Source: JAXLVB01 sp046329195 (GTDB lineage: Bacteria; Bacteroidota; Bacteroidia; Cytophagales; Spirosomataceae). Taken from it: a DNA stretch of 64,000 nucleotides. Where the stretch lies: the NCBI GenBank assembly GCA_046329195.1, contig JAXLVB010000002.1, positions 2,046,001-2,110,000 of the forward strand. Reading direction: 5' to 3'. Positions 53,029 through 61,913 of the stretch are shown here, piece by piece. The position numbers and the translations under genes are program-made. Numbering within the stretch: position 1 is the stretch's first letter; each line of letters opens with the position of its first letter. The notes under the pieces are model-generated. The model was given only the letters and a program-made list of their open reading frames with translations, made no database searches and was not told the DNA's origin.

Positions 53029-53979
53029 TTAGGCTTCTAATTTCTTCACGATTCTGTCTAAAATCGTTTGTATTTGAGTTCGTACCGACTCGGGTTTGAC
53101 GAGTTCGGCTTGGTCAGCAAACATCAAAAACCACCGTGCGAAGCCCTCGATAGAAGTCGACAAGAAGGTCAGCTCCATACAGTCGTCGAGCTCTACCTGC
53201 GACACAAAGCCAAAATAGTACTTCTGTTGCCCCAAATACCGCACGATTGATTTAGCTACCCGAATCACAATCGTGTGCAAATCAGTGTCGTCAGTTACTC
53301 TTTCTAAGTACTCATGAAGCGTGGGATGTACTGCCGAAAATCGCTCGTTTGTCATCTTAAACTGACTGATACGGTCGGTTCTGAAGGTGCGATAATCGTT
53401 TCTTAGGCGGCAAAAGGCAATCAAATACCAAAGATTCCCCTGTAAGTATATACCGATAGGTTCTATTTGTCGCTCTTGCGATTCGCTCTGATAGCCAGCC
53501 ATATACACCATCGAAGCCACCCGTCGGGCATGAATACTGGCCAAGATTTCTTGAATTGAGTACGAATGAAAGGCGCTTTCTTGCGAATTGGTAGAAGCCA
53601 GAACCAGCATATTGGTATCCAAATCATCCAAAAACTCCTTTTCGGTGGAACGTAGCACCGCTTTGATTTTGTACAACGCTGACTTGTATCGCTCAATACT
53701 GGCCGAGTCGGCGTAGTTTTCAATCATTTTTTCGGCCATCAAAAACGTCGTGGCTTCTTCACGAGTAAACATCACTGGAGGCAGACGGTAGCCGTCCATA
53801 ATCGAATACCCAATGCCCGCCTCACCAATGATAGGCACCCCTGCTTCTTCCAAGGCTCGTACATCTCTATACACCGTGCGCAGACTAATCTCAAAACGTT
53901 CGGCTATTTCTTGCGCCTTCACCACCCGCTTCGACTGTAGCTGAACCAAAATGGCGGTAAGTCGGTCAATACGATTCAT
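53029..53979 (-). CDS. YafY-type transcriptional regulator (HTH + WYL)
   Basis: 316 residues. N-terminal winged helix: MNRIDRLTAILVQLQSKRVV and AERFEISLRTVYRDVRALEE, then AGVPIIGEAGIGYSIMDGYR. A WYL domain follows (RQIEPIGIYLQGNLWYLIAF with CRLRNDYRTFRTDRISQF) and a WCX-like C-terminal end (VELDDCMELTFLSTSIEGFA). The WYL domain senses a ligand, often nucleotides or ssDNA. Target genes unknown; it sits tail to tail with the XdhC-like gene. Confidence 0.93.
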   Translation of the reverse strand: MNRIDRLTAILVQLQSKRVVKAQEIAERFEISLRTVYRDVRALEEAGVPIIGEAGIGYSIMDGYRLPPVMFTREEATTFLMAEKMIENYADSASIERYKSALYKIKAVLRSTEKEFLDDLDTNMLVLASTNSQESAFHSYSIQEILASIHARRVASMVYMAGYQSESQERQIEPIGIYLQGNLWYLIAFCRLRNDYRTFRTDRISQFKMTNERFSAVHPTLHEYLERVTDDTDLHTIVIRVAKSIVRYLGQQKYYFGFVSQVELDDCMELTFLSTSIEGFARWFLMFADQAELVKPESVRTQIQTILDRIVKKLEA

Positions 53980-54041
53980 ACAAACTAATTATTTCGCACA
54001 AAGGTCAGGAGTTTACGTGAAATATGTGCCAAAACTGGGTT

Positions 54042-54932
54042 CTAAATACCCAACGAATAGTACAGACTGACCGAGAAGTTTACTTTGCGGTTAGTGGTAA
54101 TGTCTTCCGCAGAGTATAATTTGACAGGCTTAATCAGATTGGGCGTAAACGTCAACCGGAGCGATTTCATCCGAAAACTAACTGGAGCTGAAAGTGTGTA
54201 AGCCATTACTCCAAAGTGCTCGGTGGCATAGAGTGTAGGAGTGAGCGTAACGGGGGGGAATCGCCCTGGATTGGGGGTAGGTACGTAGTTAAAATAATAA
54301 CTATTAGTAGTACCTAATGTGACCGAAATCCCAGGTGAAAACGTAATTCGATCAATAAATCCATTCAATTTTTTAGCAAAATACCCCGATACACTCGGGA
54401 TAATGCGCTGGGTGGTTTCATCGCCAAACATATAGGCATACGCTACCGAAGGCATCACCTTTCCCAAATCGTACATCGCAAAAACGGTGAGGGCATTGGG
54501 GATGGGGTTCGGATTATCTGGATCTGGTTTGGTTAGAAAAGTGCGAGAGTATTCACCAAAAAACCAAAAATTACTTCCTACTATACCCATATAGCCCACC
54601 GACGCCATGGTCATTTCATACATCGGGTTGCTTTGGCTATATGACAAGCCTGAAAGGTCAGCATAAACCCCCGATTTGTGTTGATAGGTAATGCTGGGCA
54701 TGAGCATATATTGCTTGATGTCGTAGTCTCGTCCAGCAAAATAGGCATGATTAGTATAACCCAATCGAAACGAAAGCGTACCTGTTTTCTCAGGATACAG
54801 CCACGAAAGGCTGTCGAGAAAGGCGTCTTCGTCCGAAAGGGCTTCTTGGATATTGTTGGGGGTAGTCACCTGTGCGACCGAACTCGTCCAGTAGAACCCG
54901 TACAGCAGTAGGAGTAGGTAGATTTTTTTCAT
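54042..54932 (-). CDS. Outer-membrane beta-barrel protein
   Basis: About 296 residues from MKKIYLLLLLYGFYWTSSVA, a signal peptide; the upstream extension of the frame is rejected. Alternating aromatic strands run throughout (GTLSFRLGYTNHAYFAGRDY, MLMPSITYQHKSGVYADLSG, VMPSVAYAYMFGD, VNFSVSLYYSLGI with a C-terminal hydrophobic end). The pattern fits a 10-12 strand barrel. Function unknown. Preceded by a small secreted helical protein in the same direction. Confidence 0.8.
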   Translation of the reverse strand: MKKIYLLLLLYGFYWTSSVAQVTTPNNIQEALSDEDAFLDSLSWLYPEKTGTLSFRLGYTNHAYFAGRDYDIKQYMLMPSITYQHKSGVYADLSGLSYSQSNPMYEMTMASVGYMGIVGSNFWFFGEYSRTFLTKPDPDNPNPIPNALTVFAMYDLGKVMPSVAYAYMFGDETTQRIIPSVSGYFAKKLNGFIDRITFSPGISVTLGTTNSYYFNYVPTPNPGRFPPVTLTPTLYATEHFGVMAYTLSAPVSFRMKSLRLTFTPNLIKPVKLYSAEDITTNRKVNFSVSLYYSLGI

Positions 54933-54985
54933 TTGGACAAGCAAACAACAGGGACAAAGCCGCCCCTGTCGTTTGCATCTGAGTA

Positions 54986-55279
54986 TCAACCATGCTTTGG
55001 TTTTTTGTGCTGCTCTAAGAAAGCCTTGCGCTCTTCGGGAGTCATGGCTTTGAGCTTTTCACGCAACTCTTGCATTTTTTGCTTGGCAGCGGCTTGTTGT
55101 TCTGGCGTCATGGCATCCCATTTCGCTTTCATTTCAGCTCGCTTTTCTTTGATTTTGGCTTGTTGCTCAGGAGTAAGTTTTTCCCACTTTTCCTTTGCTT
55201 TGGCACGTGGGTCATCTTGTGCTTGTGCCGAAAATGCAAACGCCAACGCAACTAGTGAAACACAAATGATTTTTTTCAT
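54986..55279 (-). CDS. Small secreted helical protein with three TPEQQ/TPEER repeats
   Basis: 97 residues from MKKIICVSLVALAFAFSAQA. The mature part is highly charged and helical with three near-repeats: KEKWEKLTPEQQAKIKEKRA, KAKWDAMTPEQQAAAKQKMQ and REKLKAMTPEERKAFLEQHK. This resembles the DUF4890/Spy-like periplasmic families. A periplasmic chaperone or metal role is possible but unproven. It lies 53 nt upstream of the barrel gene. Confidence 0.78.
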   Translation of the reverse strand: MKKIICVSLVALAFAFSAQAQDDPRAKAKEKWEKLTPEQQAKIKEKRAEMKAKWDAMTPEQQAAAKQKMQELREKLKAMTPEERKAFLEQHKKPKHG

Positions 55280-55402
55280 AATCTGAAAAAGATTAAAAGT
55301 TAATACTCTTGTAGGCATACAAGATACCCATCGACTTAGACAGCCGAAAGATTGTTTTGTAAAATCCAAAAAACAACAGTATCGTCATAAAGCCTAACTT
55401 TG

Positions 55403-55427
55403 TCTATAAAACAAAATATTTTATAGA
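55403..55427. repeat. AT-rich inverted repeat
   Basis: TCTATAAAA (55403-55411) and TTTTATAGA (55419-55427) around 7 nt. It lies between the end of the methyltransferase gene and the upstream side of the TPEQQ-repeat gene. Terminator or operator; undecided. Confidence 0.35.
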
Positions 55428-55440
55428 TAAAATTCAACTT

Positions 55441-56220
55441 TCAGAAGTACTTCAGTACAAAATGCTGTTTGGGTTGCTTCGTGCGGAAAAATACTAAGCC
55501 AACAAAGAACAAATCAATGGTCACCGTCACCTTGGGATGTGCTTGGATATAGTGCCATGCCTGCTCCATTTGGTCGGACCAGTGGATGTCGTCAAACACA
55601 AATACGCTGTCTTCATGGGCTTTGGTTAAGCAGGTCTCAAAGTAGCTGACTGTAGGCTCGTAGCGGTGATTGGCATCAAAAAAAGCAAAATCTATGGCAG
55701 GGAGTTGCTCCACTCGGCGTGGTAAGGTTTCGTCAAGATTACCTACTACTACTTCAATAGTATGGCAGTGAAGTTGCTCAAAATTTTGTCGAGCTATTCG
55801 GGCTGTTTCGGGGCATCCCTCAAAGCTAACCACCCGAGCAGAAGGCTCTGCTGCCGATAGATAAGCCGTGGTCATACCCAGTGAGGTACCTAAATCAAGG
55901 ATGTACTTGGGTTGAAAATGCTGCACCAGCCGATACAGCAATCGTGCAAAACGACGTGGTTTTTCAGCATTTTTAGCAATGTGCCGAATCTGTCTTTTGG
56001 GTGAATTATTGACTCGTGAGCCTGCCCCAAAATCAAGTACTTCGATTTCGGAACGGTCTGCCAAAAGTTCAGTCCGAAGTTCCTCAATTTGCTGAAAAAC
56101 AGGCGATTGATTCACCTTCTTAGGGCAAATTACTTGGGTGTATAGTTTAAAAACAAACGGAGAATGAAGCGAATGTTCGTCTTTAGCTACGAATAGGTAT
56201 CGAAAAAATCTACGAAACAA
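55441..56220 (-). CDS. Class I SAM-dependent O-methyltransferase-like protein
   Basis: 259 residues. Motif I is YILDLGTSLGMTTAYLSAAE, acidic residue in VVSFEGCPETARIARQNF, metal-type motif IDFAFFDANHRYEPTVSYFE and SVFVFDDIHWSDQMEQAWHY. This is the Methyltransf_24 (CmcI/O-MT-like) arrangement. The N-terminus has HSLHSPFVFKLY, typical for the Bacteroidota version. Substrate unknown. Confidence 0.85.
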   Translation of the reverse strand: MFRRFFRYLFVAKDEHSLHSPFVFKLYTQVICPKKVNQSPVFQQIEELRTELLADRSEIEVLDFGAGSRVNNSPKRQIRHIAKNAEKPRRFARLLYRLVQHFQPKYILDLGTSLGMTTAYLSAAEPSARVVSFEGCPETARIARQNFEQLHCHTIEVVVGNLDETLPRRVEQLPAIDFAFFDANHRYEPTVSYFETCLTKAHEDSVFVFDDIHWSDQMEQAWHYIQAHPKVTVTIDLFFVGLVFFRTKQPKQHFVLKYF

Positions 56221-56281
56221 AACTGAAATTTGAGAATTAGAAAATAAATCGCCGCAGCCGTTTGAAATCGTTGAGAGGCTT

Positions 56282-56668
56282 TTAGTTGAGACGATACGGC
56301 ACTATCATCACAAACTCAGGAATTTGTACCTTAAATTGCTTGCCATCCAACAAGCGCTCCATCAGGTAGGTACCCACCATTTTGCCAATAGAGGTATTCA
56401 AGTTGCACCCCGACACGTATTCATAGGCTTCGTTGGGCTCTAGCACAGGTTGCTGCCCTACTACCCCCTCGCCCTCTACTTGACGGGCTGTACCATCTGC
56501 ATCAAAAATATACCAATGACGGCGCAGTAGTTGAACGGTATGGTCGCCTTGGTTTTCGATACGGATACGATACGAAAACACAAAGTGCGACTGCCAGGGA
56601 CTCGAATGGTCCGGCTGGTATTCGGTGACTACGCTTACTTTGACGCCTTGAGTAATTGCTGTAACCAT
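56282..56668 (-). CDS. apaG: ApaG protein
   Basis: 128 residues from MVTAITQGVKVSVVTEYQPD; the longer frame upstream is unlikely. Fibronectin-III-like ApaG pattern: HFVFSYRIRIENQGDHTVQL, LRRHWYIFDADG, VEGEGVVGQQPVLEPNEAYE and YVSGCNLNTSIGKMVGTYLM. Linked by genetics to Co2+/Mg2+ efflux and, in E. coli, encoded beside apaH. No apaH here. Length matches the family. Confidence 0.94.
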   Translation of the reverse strand: MVTAITQGVKVSVVTEYQPDHSSPWQSHFVFSYRIRIENQGDHTVQLLRRHWYIFDADGTARQVEGEGVVGQQPVLEPNEAYEYVSGCNLNTSIGKMVGTYLMERLLDGKQFKVQIPEFVMIVPYRLN

Positions 56669-56835
56669 ACTAATTAAAACTTGGCACAAGCCAGCAATGA
56701 TTGGTTTTGGAGTGTAGGGCAATCAGGTACACCTACTAGTTGACAAACGAAAATTAGTGCAAGATAGTTTTTGAACCAAATCAAGTTGTTATTTTGTGAC
56801 AAAAATTTGGACGAACTACTCGCTTTCTCGTCAAT

Positions 56836-57501
56836 ATGGATGTAAAAATAGCAGATTCTTGGAAATCTCACCTGCAAAACGAATTCACCAAGCCCTACTT
56901 TGCTTCGCTGGTTCAGTTCATAAAAGCAGAATATTCAACTCGTACGGTCTATCCACCGGGTCGGTTGATTTTCAATGCGTTTAGTCATTGCAGCTTCGAC
57001 GACACCAAGGTGGTGATTTTGGGGCAAGACCCCTATCACGGTGCAGGTCAGGCCAACGGGCTAAGTTTTTCGGTGAACGATGGCATTGCGATTCCGCCTT
57101 CGTTGGTCAATATTTTCAAAGAAATCAAAGATGATTTGGGCAAACCTCTCCCTCGAAGTGGTAACTTGGAGCGCTGGGCCAAGCAGGGTGTGTTGTTGCT
57201 CAATGCAACGCTTACTGTGCGAGCCAGCGAAGCGGGTTCTCACCAAGGTAAGGGTTGGGAAACCTTCACCGACGCTGTCATCAAACACCTTTCGGACGAG
57301 AAACAAAATGTGGTTTTTATGCTCTGGGGCGCCTATGCCCAAAAGAAAGGAGAAGTTATTGACGCTCGCAAGCATTTGGTCTTGAAGGCTCGGCACCCCT
57401 CACCGATGTCGGCCAACAACGGTGGGTGGTTTGGATGTCGGCATTTTAGCCAAGCCAACAATTACCTCAAAGCCAAAGGGTTACCTGAAATTGATTGGTA
57501 A
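56836..57501 (+). CDS. ung: Uracil-DNA glycosylase (family 1)
   Basis: 221 residues. Removes uracil from DNA to start base excision repair. The water-activating loop is ILGQDPYHGAGQANGLSFS with catalytic Asp65. NATLTVRASEAGSHQGKGWE follows, and the Leu/His loop HPSPMSANNGG carries His187. Standard length. Divergent from apaG. Confidence 0.98.
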   Translation: MDVKIADSWKSHLQNEFTKPYFASLVQFIKAEYSTRTVYPPGRLIFNAFSHCSFDDTKVVILGQDPYHGAGQANGLSFSVNDGIAIPPSLVNIFKEIKDDLGKPLPRSGNLERWAKQGVLLLNATLTVRASEAGSHQGKGWETFTDAVIKHLSDEKQNVVFMLWGAYAQKKGEVIDARKHLVLKARHPSPMSANNGGWFGCRHFSQANNYLKAKGLPEIDW

Positions 57502-57609
57502 TGTGTACTACGATTTGGAAACTCATGGCCTTGTGTAGCCCAATGCCCCATGCCAGTAATTACGCCTTGATTATTAACTATTTAACAAGAATTTAAAACC
57601 TCTAACCCA

Positions 57610-58290
57610 ATGAACAAAGTGATAAAAAGCTTTTCCAAAGCAGCTTTATTATGGTTGCTTTTCAGTCCAGTTTTGGCCCAAACCACCGCTCCTTTTGACA
57701 ACGAAATCAAGGCTTTTGAAAAACAAGATTCGCTTACGCCACCCAGCAAAGGTGGTATTGTCTTGTGGGGTAGTTCTACTTTTCGGCTATGGAAAACGGC
57801 TATCGAAGACCTCAGCGGTTATCCTGTAACCAACCGGGGTTTTGGAGGCTCACAAACCGAACACGCCATCCTGTATTTTGAACGAGCGGTGTTGCCCTTA
57901 GCACCGAAATTGTTACTTATTTATGAAGGTGACAATGACTTGTCGAGCAAGAAAACGCCGGAAAAGGTATTTGAAGATTTTCAGACTTTGGTCAAGTTAG
58001 TTCACGAAAAACTACCTAAAACCCGCATTGCCTTTTGTAGTATTCGCCCTAGCTTGGCACGAGAAACGCTGATGCCCGAACAAGAGAAAGTCAATGCTTG
58101 GGTTCAGAAGTATTGCAAAAAGCACAAGAAATACCTCGATTACGTAAACATTCGCCCTCTCCTACTCGACGCTAACGGCAAACCCAACGGCGATTTACTC
58201 ATTACCGACAAACTCCACCTCAATGCCAAAGGCTACGAAATCTGGACTAAAGCGACGAGAGAGTACTTGGTGAAGGTGTGGAAGAAGTAG
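57610..58290 (+). CDS. Secreted SGNH/GDSL hydrolase
   Basis: 226 residues with a signal peptide (LLWLLFSPVLAQ). Block I nucleophile in VLWGSSTFRLWKT (GSS). Block II Gly in NRGFGGSQTEH. Block III Asn in YEGDNDLSS. Block V Asp-x-x-His in ITDKLHLNAKGYEIW. Family members deacetylate or de-esterify carbohydrates. Exact substrate unknown. It ends at a strong terminator shared with alaS. Confidence 0.9.
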   Translation: MNKVIKSFSKAALLWLLFSPVLAQTTAPFDNEIKAFEKQDSLTPPSKGGIVLWGSSTFRLWKTAIEDLSGYPVTNRGFGGSQTEHAILYFERAVLPLAPKLLLIYEGDNDLSSKKTPEKVFEDFQTLVKLVHEKLPKTRIAFCSIRPSLARETLMPEQEKVNAWVQKYCKKHKKYLDYVNIRPLLLDANGKPNGDLLITDKLHLNAKGYEIWTKATREYLVKVWKK

Positions 58291-58292
58291 CT

Positions 58293-58338
58293 AATAATAA
58301 AAAGAGGCGATTTGTCAAAACCGCCTCTTTTTATTATT
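58293..58338. terminator. Bidirectional terminator between the SGNH gene and alaS
   Basis: AATAATAAAAAGAGGCG (58293-58309) and its exact complement (58322-58338): 17-bp stem, 12-nt loop, with A and T tracts. Confidence 0.88.
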
Positions 58339-58350
58339 GTAAATGTACTA

Positions 58351-60996
58351 TTACAAAATCGTTCTCCCCTTCTCCAACGCTGCATCCAACCCACTGGCAT
58401 CGCTGCCGCCGGCTGTGGCGAAGAAAGGTTGTCCACCGCCGCCGCCTTTGATTTCACGAGCCAATTCTTTGACAATCGTACCCGCATGAAGTTGTTTTTC
58501 GGCAACAAGGCTATCGGCAATCATAACGGCTAACTGGGGCTTACCAGCTATCTCGGTACCCAATACGCAGAACAGATTATCTACTTTCGCTTTGAGGTCG
58601 TAGGCCAATTGCTTGAGCGCTTCGGCATTCGGAACGCTTACTTTCGACACCAACACATGATGCCCGTTTTGCGCCACTACTTTGCTCAAAAGTTCTTGCT
58701 TTAACGATTGAAGTTTCTCATTTTCAAGTATTTCGATACGTTTTTGCAAGGCCACTTTTTCTTCTAACAACGCCGAAACTGATTTTACTAAATCTTTTTG
58801 CCCTTTGAATAGCTCTCGAATTTTGTCCAATACTTCGCCTTGCTCTCGTAGGAGTTGAAGGGCTTTTTCACCCGTGACGGCCTCTACCCTACGAACTCCC
58901 GCCGATACCGAGCCTTCAGACACAAACTTAAACAACCCGATTTGCCCCGTAGTAGGCACGTGCGTGCCGCCACAAAGCTCTACCGAATAGGTAGGGTCAT
59001 AAACGATAACTCGCACAAAATCACCGTATTTCTCACCAAATGTTGCCGTGGCACCCATGTCAAGTGCTTGCTTGATAGGTACGTTGCGGCGTTCTTCGAG
59101 GGCGATATTCTCTCTGATTTTGGCATTTACGATGTCTTCCACCTGTGTCAATTCTTCGTCGGTCACTTTGGTAAAGTGCGAGAAGTCGAAACGGGTGAGT
59201 TCTTCGTTTTGGTACGAGCCTTTTTGGATGATATGCGTCCCCAACACTCGGCGCAACGCCGCCAACATGAGGTGCGTAACGCTGTGGTTGTTGGTAATGA
59301 GTTTACGTCGGCTGACATCTATTTGTGCCGTCACGCTTTGGGCCGAATTGAGCGCATCGTCCAGCGCCACGTCGTTAGAAATATGGATAACCAAGTCGTT
59401 TTCTTTCTTGGTATCCACAATATTTACCAAGGTCGGTACTCCATTGTTAAACAGGGTTAGCCAACCCGAATCGCCTACTTGCCCACCCGATTCGGCGTAG
59501 AAAGGCGTTTGTTCCAGCACAATATGATACTGTGTGCCTTGCTTGTTTTGTACCTTCCGATACTTCACCACTTGGGTTTGTGTTTGTACTTCGTCGTAGC
59601 CCACAAACTCCACTCGGTCCACTTCGTTGAGCTCTACCCAATCTGATTTTTCGGAAGCAGCATCGGCTCTCGAACGTTGTTTTTGAGCCTGTAGCGCCTG
59701 TTGATAACCCGCTTCGTCAATCGAAAAGCCCTTTTCACGAGCAATCAAGGCCGTTAAGTCTAGTGGGAAGCCAAAGGTGTCGTACAGTTCAAAAACGGTC
59801 TCGCCATCAATGACCTTTTCGCCTTTCTCGGTTAAATCATTCGTAATTTTGTCCAACAATTTCAATCCGTTTTCGAGGGTGCGAAGAAACGACGCCTCTT
59901 CTTCACGAATCACGTTGGCCACAAAATCTTGTTGGGCAATAAGTTCGGGGAATACCCCGTCAAATTGTTGTGAAAGCGTAGGAATCAATTTACACAAAAA
60001 CGGCTCACGGAAGCCCAAATAGGTGTATCCGTACCGAACGGCACGACGCAAGATGCGACGAATCACATAACCTGCCTTGTTGTTAGAAGGCAACTGACCA
60101 TCGGCAATGGCAAAAGCTATGGCCCGAATGTGGTCGGCAATGACCCGCATCGAAATATCCGTCCATTTGTCTTGACCGTAAGTCTTGCTCGAAAGTTGGG
60201 CAATTACACTAATTGTTCCTGTGAAAACGTCAGTATCATAGTTCGACTGCTTACCTTGAATAGCCATGCAAAGGCGCTCAAAGCCCATGCCCGTGTCCAC
60301 ATGCTTGGCAGGAAGCGGAATCAGCGAACCATCGGCTTTGCGCTCAAACTGCATGAATACGTTGTTCCAGATTTCGACTACTTGTGGGTGGTCATTATTC
60401 ACCAACTCCTTGCCGGGTATTAAATCCACTTCGGCTTGATGACGCAAGTCAATGTGGATTTCGGAACATGGACCGCAGGGACCCACATCGCCCATTTCCC
60501 AGAAATTATCTTTTTTGTTACCCAAAATGATGCGGTCTTCGCCCACGATAGACTTCCAAATGTCCCATGCTTCTTGGTCGAAGGGAACGCCGTCTTTTTC
60601 GTCACCGCCAAAAACAGACACATAAATGCGGTCTTTGGGCAGTTTATAGACTTGGGTCAGTAGTTCCCAAGACCATTCGAGGGCTTCTTTCTTGAAATAA
60701 TCGCCAAATGACCAGTTCCCCAACATCTCAAACATGGTATGGTGGTAGGTATCGAAGCCAACATCCTCTAAATCATTGTGTTTGCCACTTACCCGCAAGC
60801 ACTTCTGTGTATCGGCAATACGCTTGTGAGGAGGCGTGCCGTTGCCTAAGAAAAAGTCTTTGAACTGCGCCATGCCCGAGTTGTTGAACATGAGCGTGGG
60901 GTCGTTTTTGGCCACCAGCGGAGCCGACGGCACAATGAGGTGATCTTTGCTACGGAAAAAATCTAAAAACGCTTGGCGTATTTCACGAGAAGTCAT
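58351..60996 (-). CDS. alaS: Alanyl-tRNA synthetase
   Basis: 881 residues, full length. Class II catalytic core: RQAFLDFFRSKDHLIVPSAP, DPTLMFNNSGMAQFKDFFLG, GFDTYHHTMFEMLGNWSFGD, WEMGDVGPCGPCSEIHIDLR, DTGMGFERL. Editing domain with zinc ligands NNHSVTHLMLAALRR and VELCGGTHVPTTG. C-terminal C-Ala domain with EIKGGGGGQPFFATAGG. Charges tRNA-Ala and clears mischarged Ser and Gly. Upstream leader has short heptad repeats. Confidence 0.98.
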   Translation of the reverse strand: MTSREIRQAFLDFFRSKDHLIVPSAPLVAKNDPTLMFNNSGMAQFKDFFLGNGTPPHKRIADTQKCLRVSGKHNDLEDVGFDTYHHTMFEMLGNWSFGDYFKKEALEWSWELLTQVYKLPKDRIYVSVFGGDEKDGVPFDQEAWDIWKSIVGEDRIILGNKKDNFWEMGDVGPCGPCSEIHIDLRHQAEVDLIPGKELVNNDHPQVVEIWNNVFMQFERKADGSLIPLPAKHVDTGMGFERLCMAIQGKQSNYDTDVFTGTISVIAQLSSKTYGQDKWTDISMRVIADHIRAIAFAIADGQLPSNNKAGYVIRRILRRAVRYGYTYLGFREPFLCKLIPTLSQQFDGVFPELIAQQDFVANVIREEEASFLRTLENGLKLLDKITNDLTEKGEKVIDGETVFELYDTFGFPLDLTALIAREKGFSIDEAGYQQALQAQKQRSRADAASEKSDWVELNEVDRVEFVGYDEVQTQTQVVKYRKVQNKQGTQYHIVLEQTPFYAESGGQVGDSGWLTLFNNGVPTLVNIVDTKKENDLVIHISNDVALDDALNSAQSVTAQIDVSRRKLITNNHSVTHLMLAALRRVLGTHIIQKGSYQNEELTRFDFSHFTKVTDEELTQVEDIVNAKIRENIALEERRNVPIKQALDMGATATFGEKYGDFVRVIVYDPTYSVELCGGTHVPTTGQIGLFKFVSEGSVSAGVRRVEAVTGEKALQLLREQGEVLDKIRELFKGQKDLVKSVSALLEEKVALQKRIEILENEKLQSLKQELLSKVVAQNGHHVLVSKVSVPNAEALKQLAYDLKAKVDNLFCVLGTEIAGKPQLAVMIADSLVAEKQLHAGTIVKELAREIKGGGGGQPFFATAGGSDASGLDAALEKGRTIL

Positions 60997-60999
60997 TAG

Positions 61000-61036
61000 G
61001 ATTGCGGATTTACGATTGCGGATTTACGATTGCGGG
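61000..61036. repeat. Short tandem repeat upstream of alaS
   Basis: GATTGCGGATTTAC occurs twice in tandem, followed by a partial third copy. It can also be read as alternating 7-mers GATTGCG and GATTTAC. It starts 4 nt before the alaS ATG on the minus strand, so it is in the leader. Confidence 0.7.
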
Positions 61037-61182
61037 CTGAAACCCAAAATCGTTGTCCAGTACTGCCTTTGTCTAAAAAAGTCTGCAAATTTACGGAATT
61101 CTGTGGGATAGGCTTGCGGTTACGAAAAAAAAGGTGAAGAATCAAGGTGGATGCCAGAAAGATTGTTGCCAGTGGGGACAGG

Positions 61183-61211
61183 CTAGTTGTCAGTGTCCCA
61201 CTGACAACTAG
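61183..61211. repeat. REP palindrome copy, upstream outlier
   Basis: CTAGTTGTCAGTG (61183-61195) and CACTGACAACTAG (61199-61211), perfect 13-bp arms with a 3-nt loop. Same core as the array beside the RAYT gene. A degraded half-copy containing CCAGTGGGGACAGG lies just before it. Confidence 0.85.
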
Positions 61212-61281
61212 TTACATCAAATCCGATTTTCGATAATACTTTGCAAAAATGAATTATTAAATTAACTCAAACTCAATAAAA

Positions 61282-61676
61282 ATGCACTTAACACAAGAAA
61301 TGGAGATCTTTTTTAAGAAATGTATATTAAAATCAATTTATGATGATAATATGCCTTTACCTAATCAAATAGGGTTTATAAGTCCGTATATTATTATGGA
61401 AATCGTGGTTGTAGAGAGTTAAGGTTTATTGTGTTAAGTGATAATAGTAGTTTATTTATTGATTACTTTTTTATAACTGATGATTACAGTTATCATAATA
61501 GGATTGACCGAGAAGGAAATGTCATAAAGTTAGAAAATTATGAAGGTCAATTTGGATGGCCAGTCCTAGCAACTGAGGCAGAAACAGAAAAAGAACATCA
61601 ACGAATTAGACTACATAATCAAAATGTACAATCAATTTTAATATCGAAGGGATTGGAAGAAGAAATAAAGCAATGA
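61282..61676 (+). pseudogene. Frameshifted AT-rich gene, unknown (possibly immunity-like)
   Basis: Frame 1 encodes MHLTQEMEIFFKKCILKSIY and on to LPNQIGFISPY before stopping at 61422. A second frame, open from about 61365, continues with NRGCRELRFIVLSDNSSLFI, DYFFITDDYSYHNRIDREGN and ends at 61676 (LISKGLEEEIKQ). Joined near 61390 they give one plausible soluble protein of about 130 residues. The DREGNVIKLENYEGQ-type ending resembles small immunity or SMI1-like proteins, but this is a weak impression. It could be a true frameshift, a sequencing error, or two short ORFs. Clearly more AT-rich than flanking genes. Confidence 0.55.
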
Positions 61677-61689
61677 AATAACCTCGCCA

Positions 61690-61895
61690 TTGTCAGTGTC
61701 CGCACCATAACCGTCAGGCTAACACTATTTCGCCATTGTCAGTGTCCGCACTGACAACTATTCGCTGAGCTTATTTTTGTATTTTTGACTCTCAACGCCA
61801 TTTTCCCCGCCGTTGTCAGTGTCCGCACTGACAACTATTCGCTCAGCTTATTTTTGTATTTTTGACTTCGCCATTGTCAGTGTCCGCACTGACAA
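61690..61895. repeat. Array of four REP palindromes
   Basis: Three perfect copies of TTGTCAGTG-TCCG-CACTGACAA at 61736-61757, 61813-61834 and 61874-61895, plus a first copy at 61690 with a decayed right arm. Copies are preceded by GCCA or GCCG. Two are followed by near-identical spacers (CTATTCGCTCAGCTTATTTT type), so the array is partly a tandem duplication (periods 77 and 61 bp). It ends 18 nt before the RAYT ATG. Confidence 0.92.
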
Positions 61896-61913
61896 CCTTA
61901 ACCACACACAATC

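Noticed and set aside
61690..61895. Regularly spaced repeats as a CRISPR array
   Set aside because: Each unit is itself a full palindrome, the intervening sequences are near-identical rather than unique, only four units exist and no cas gene is near.
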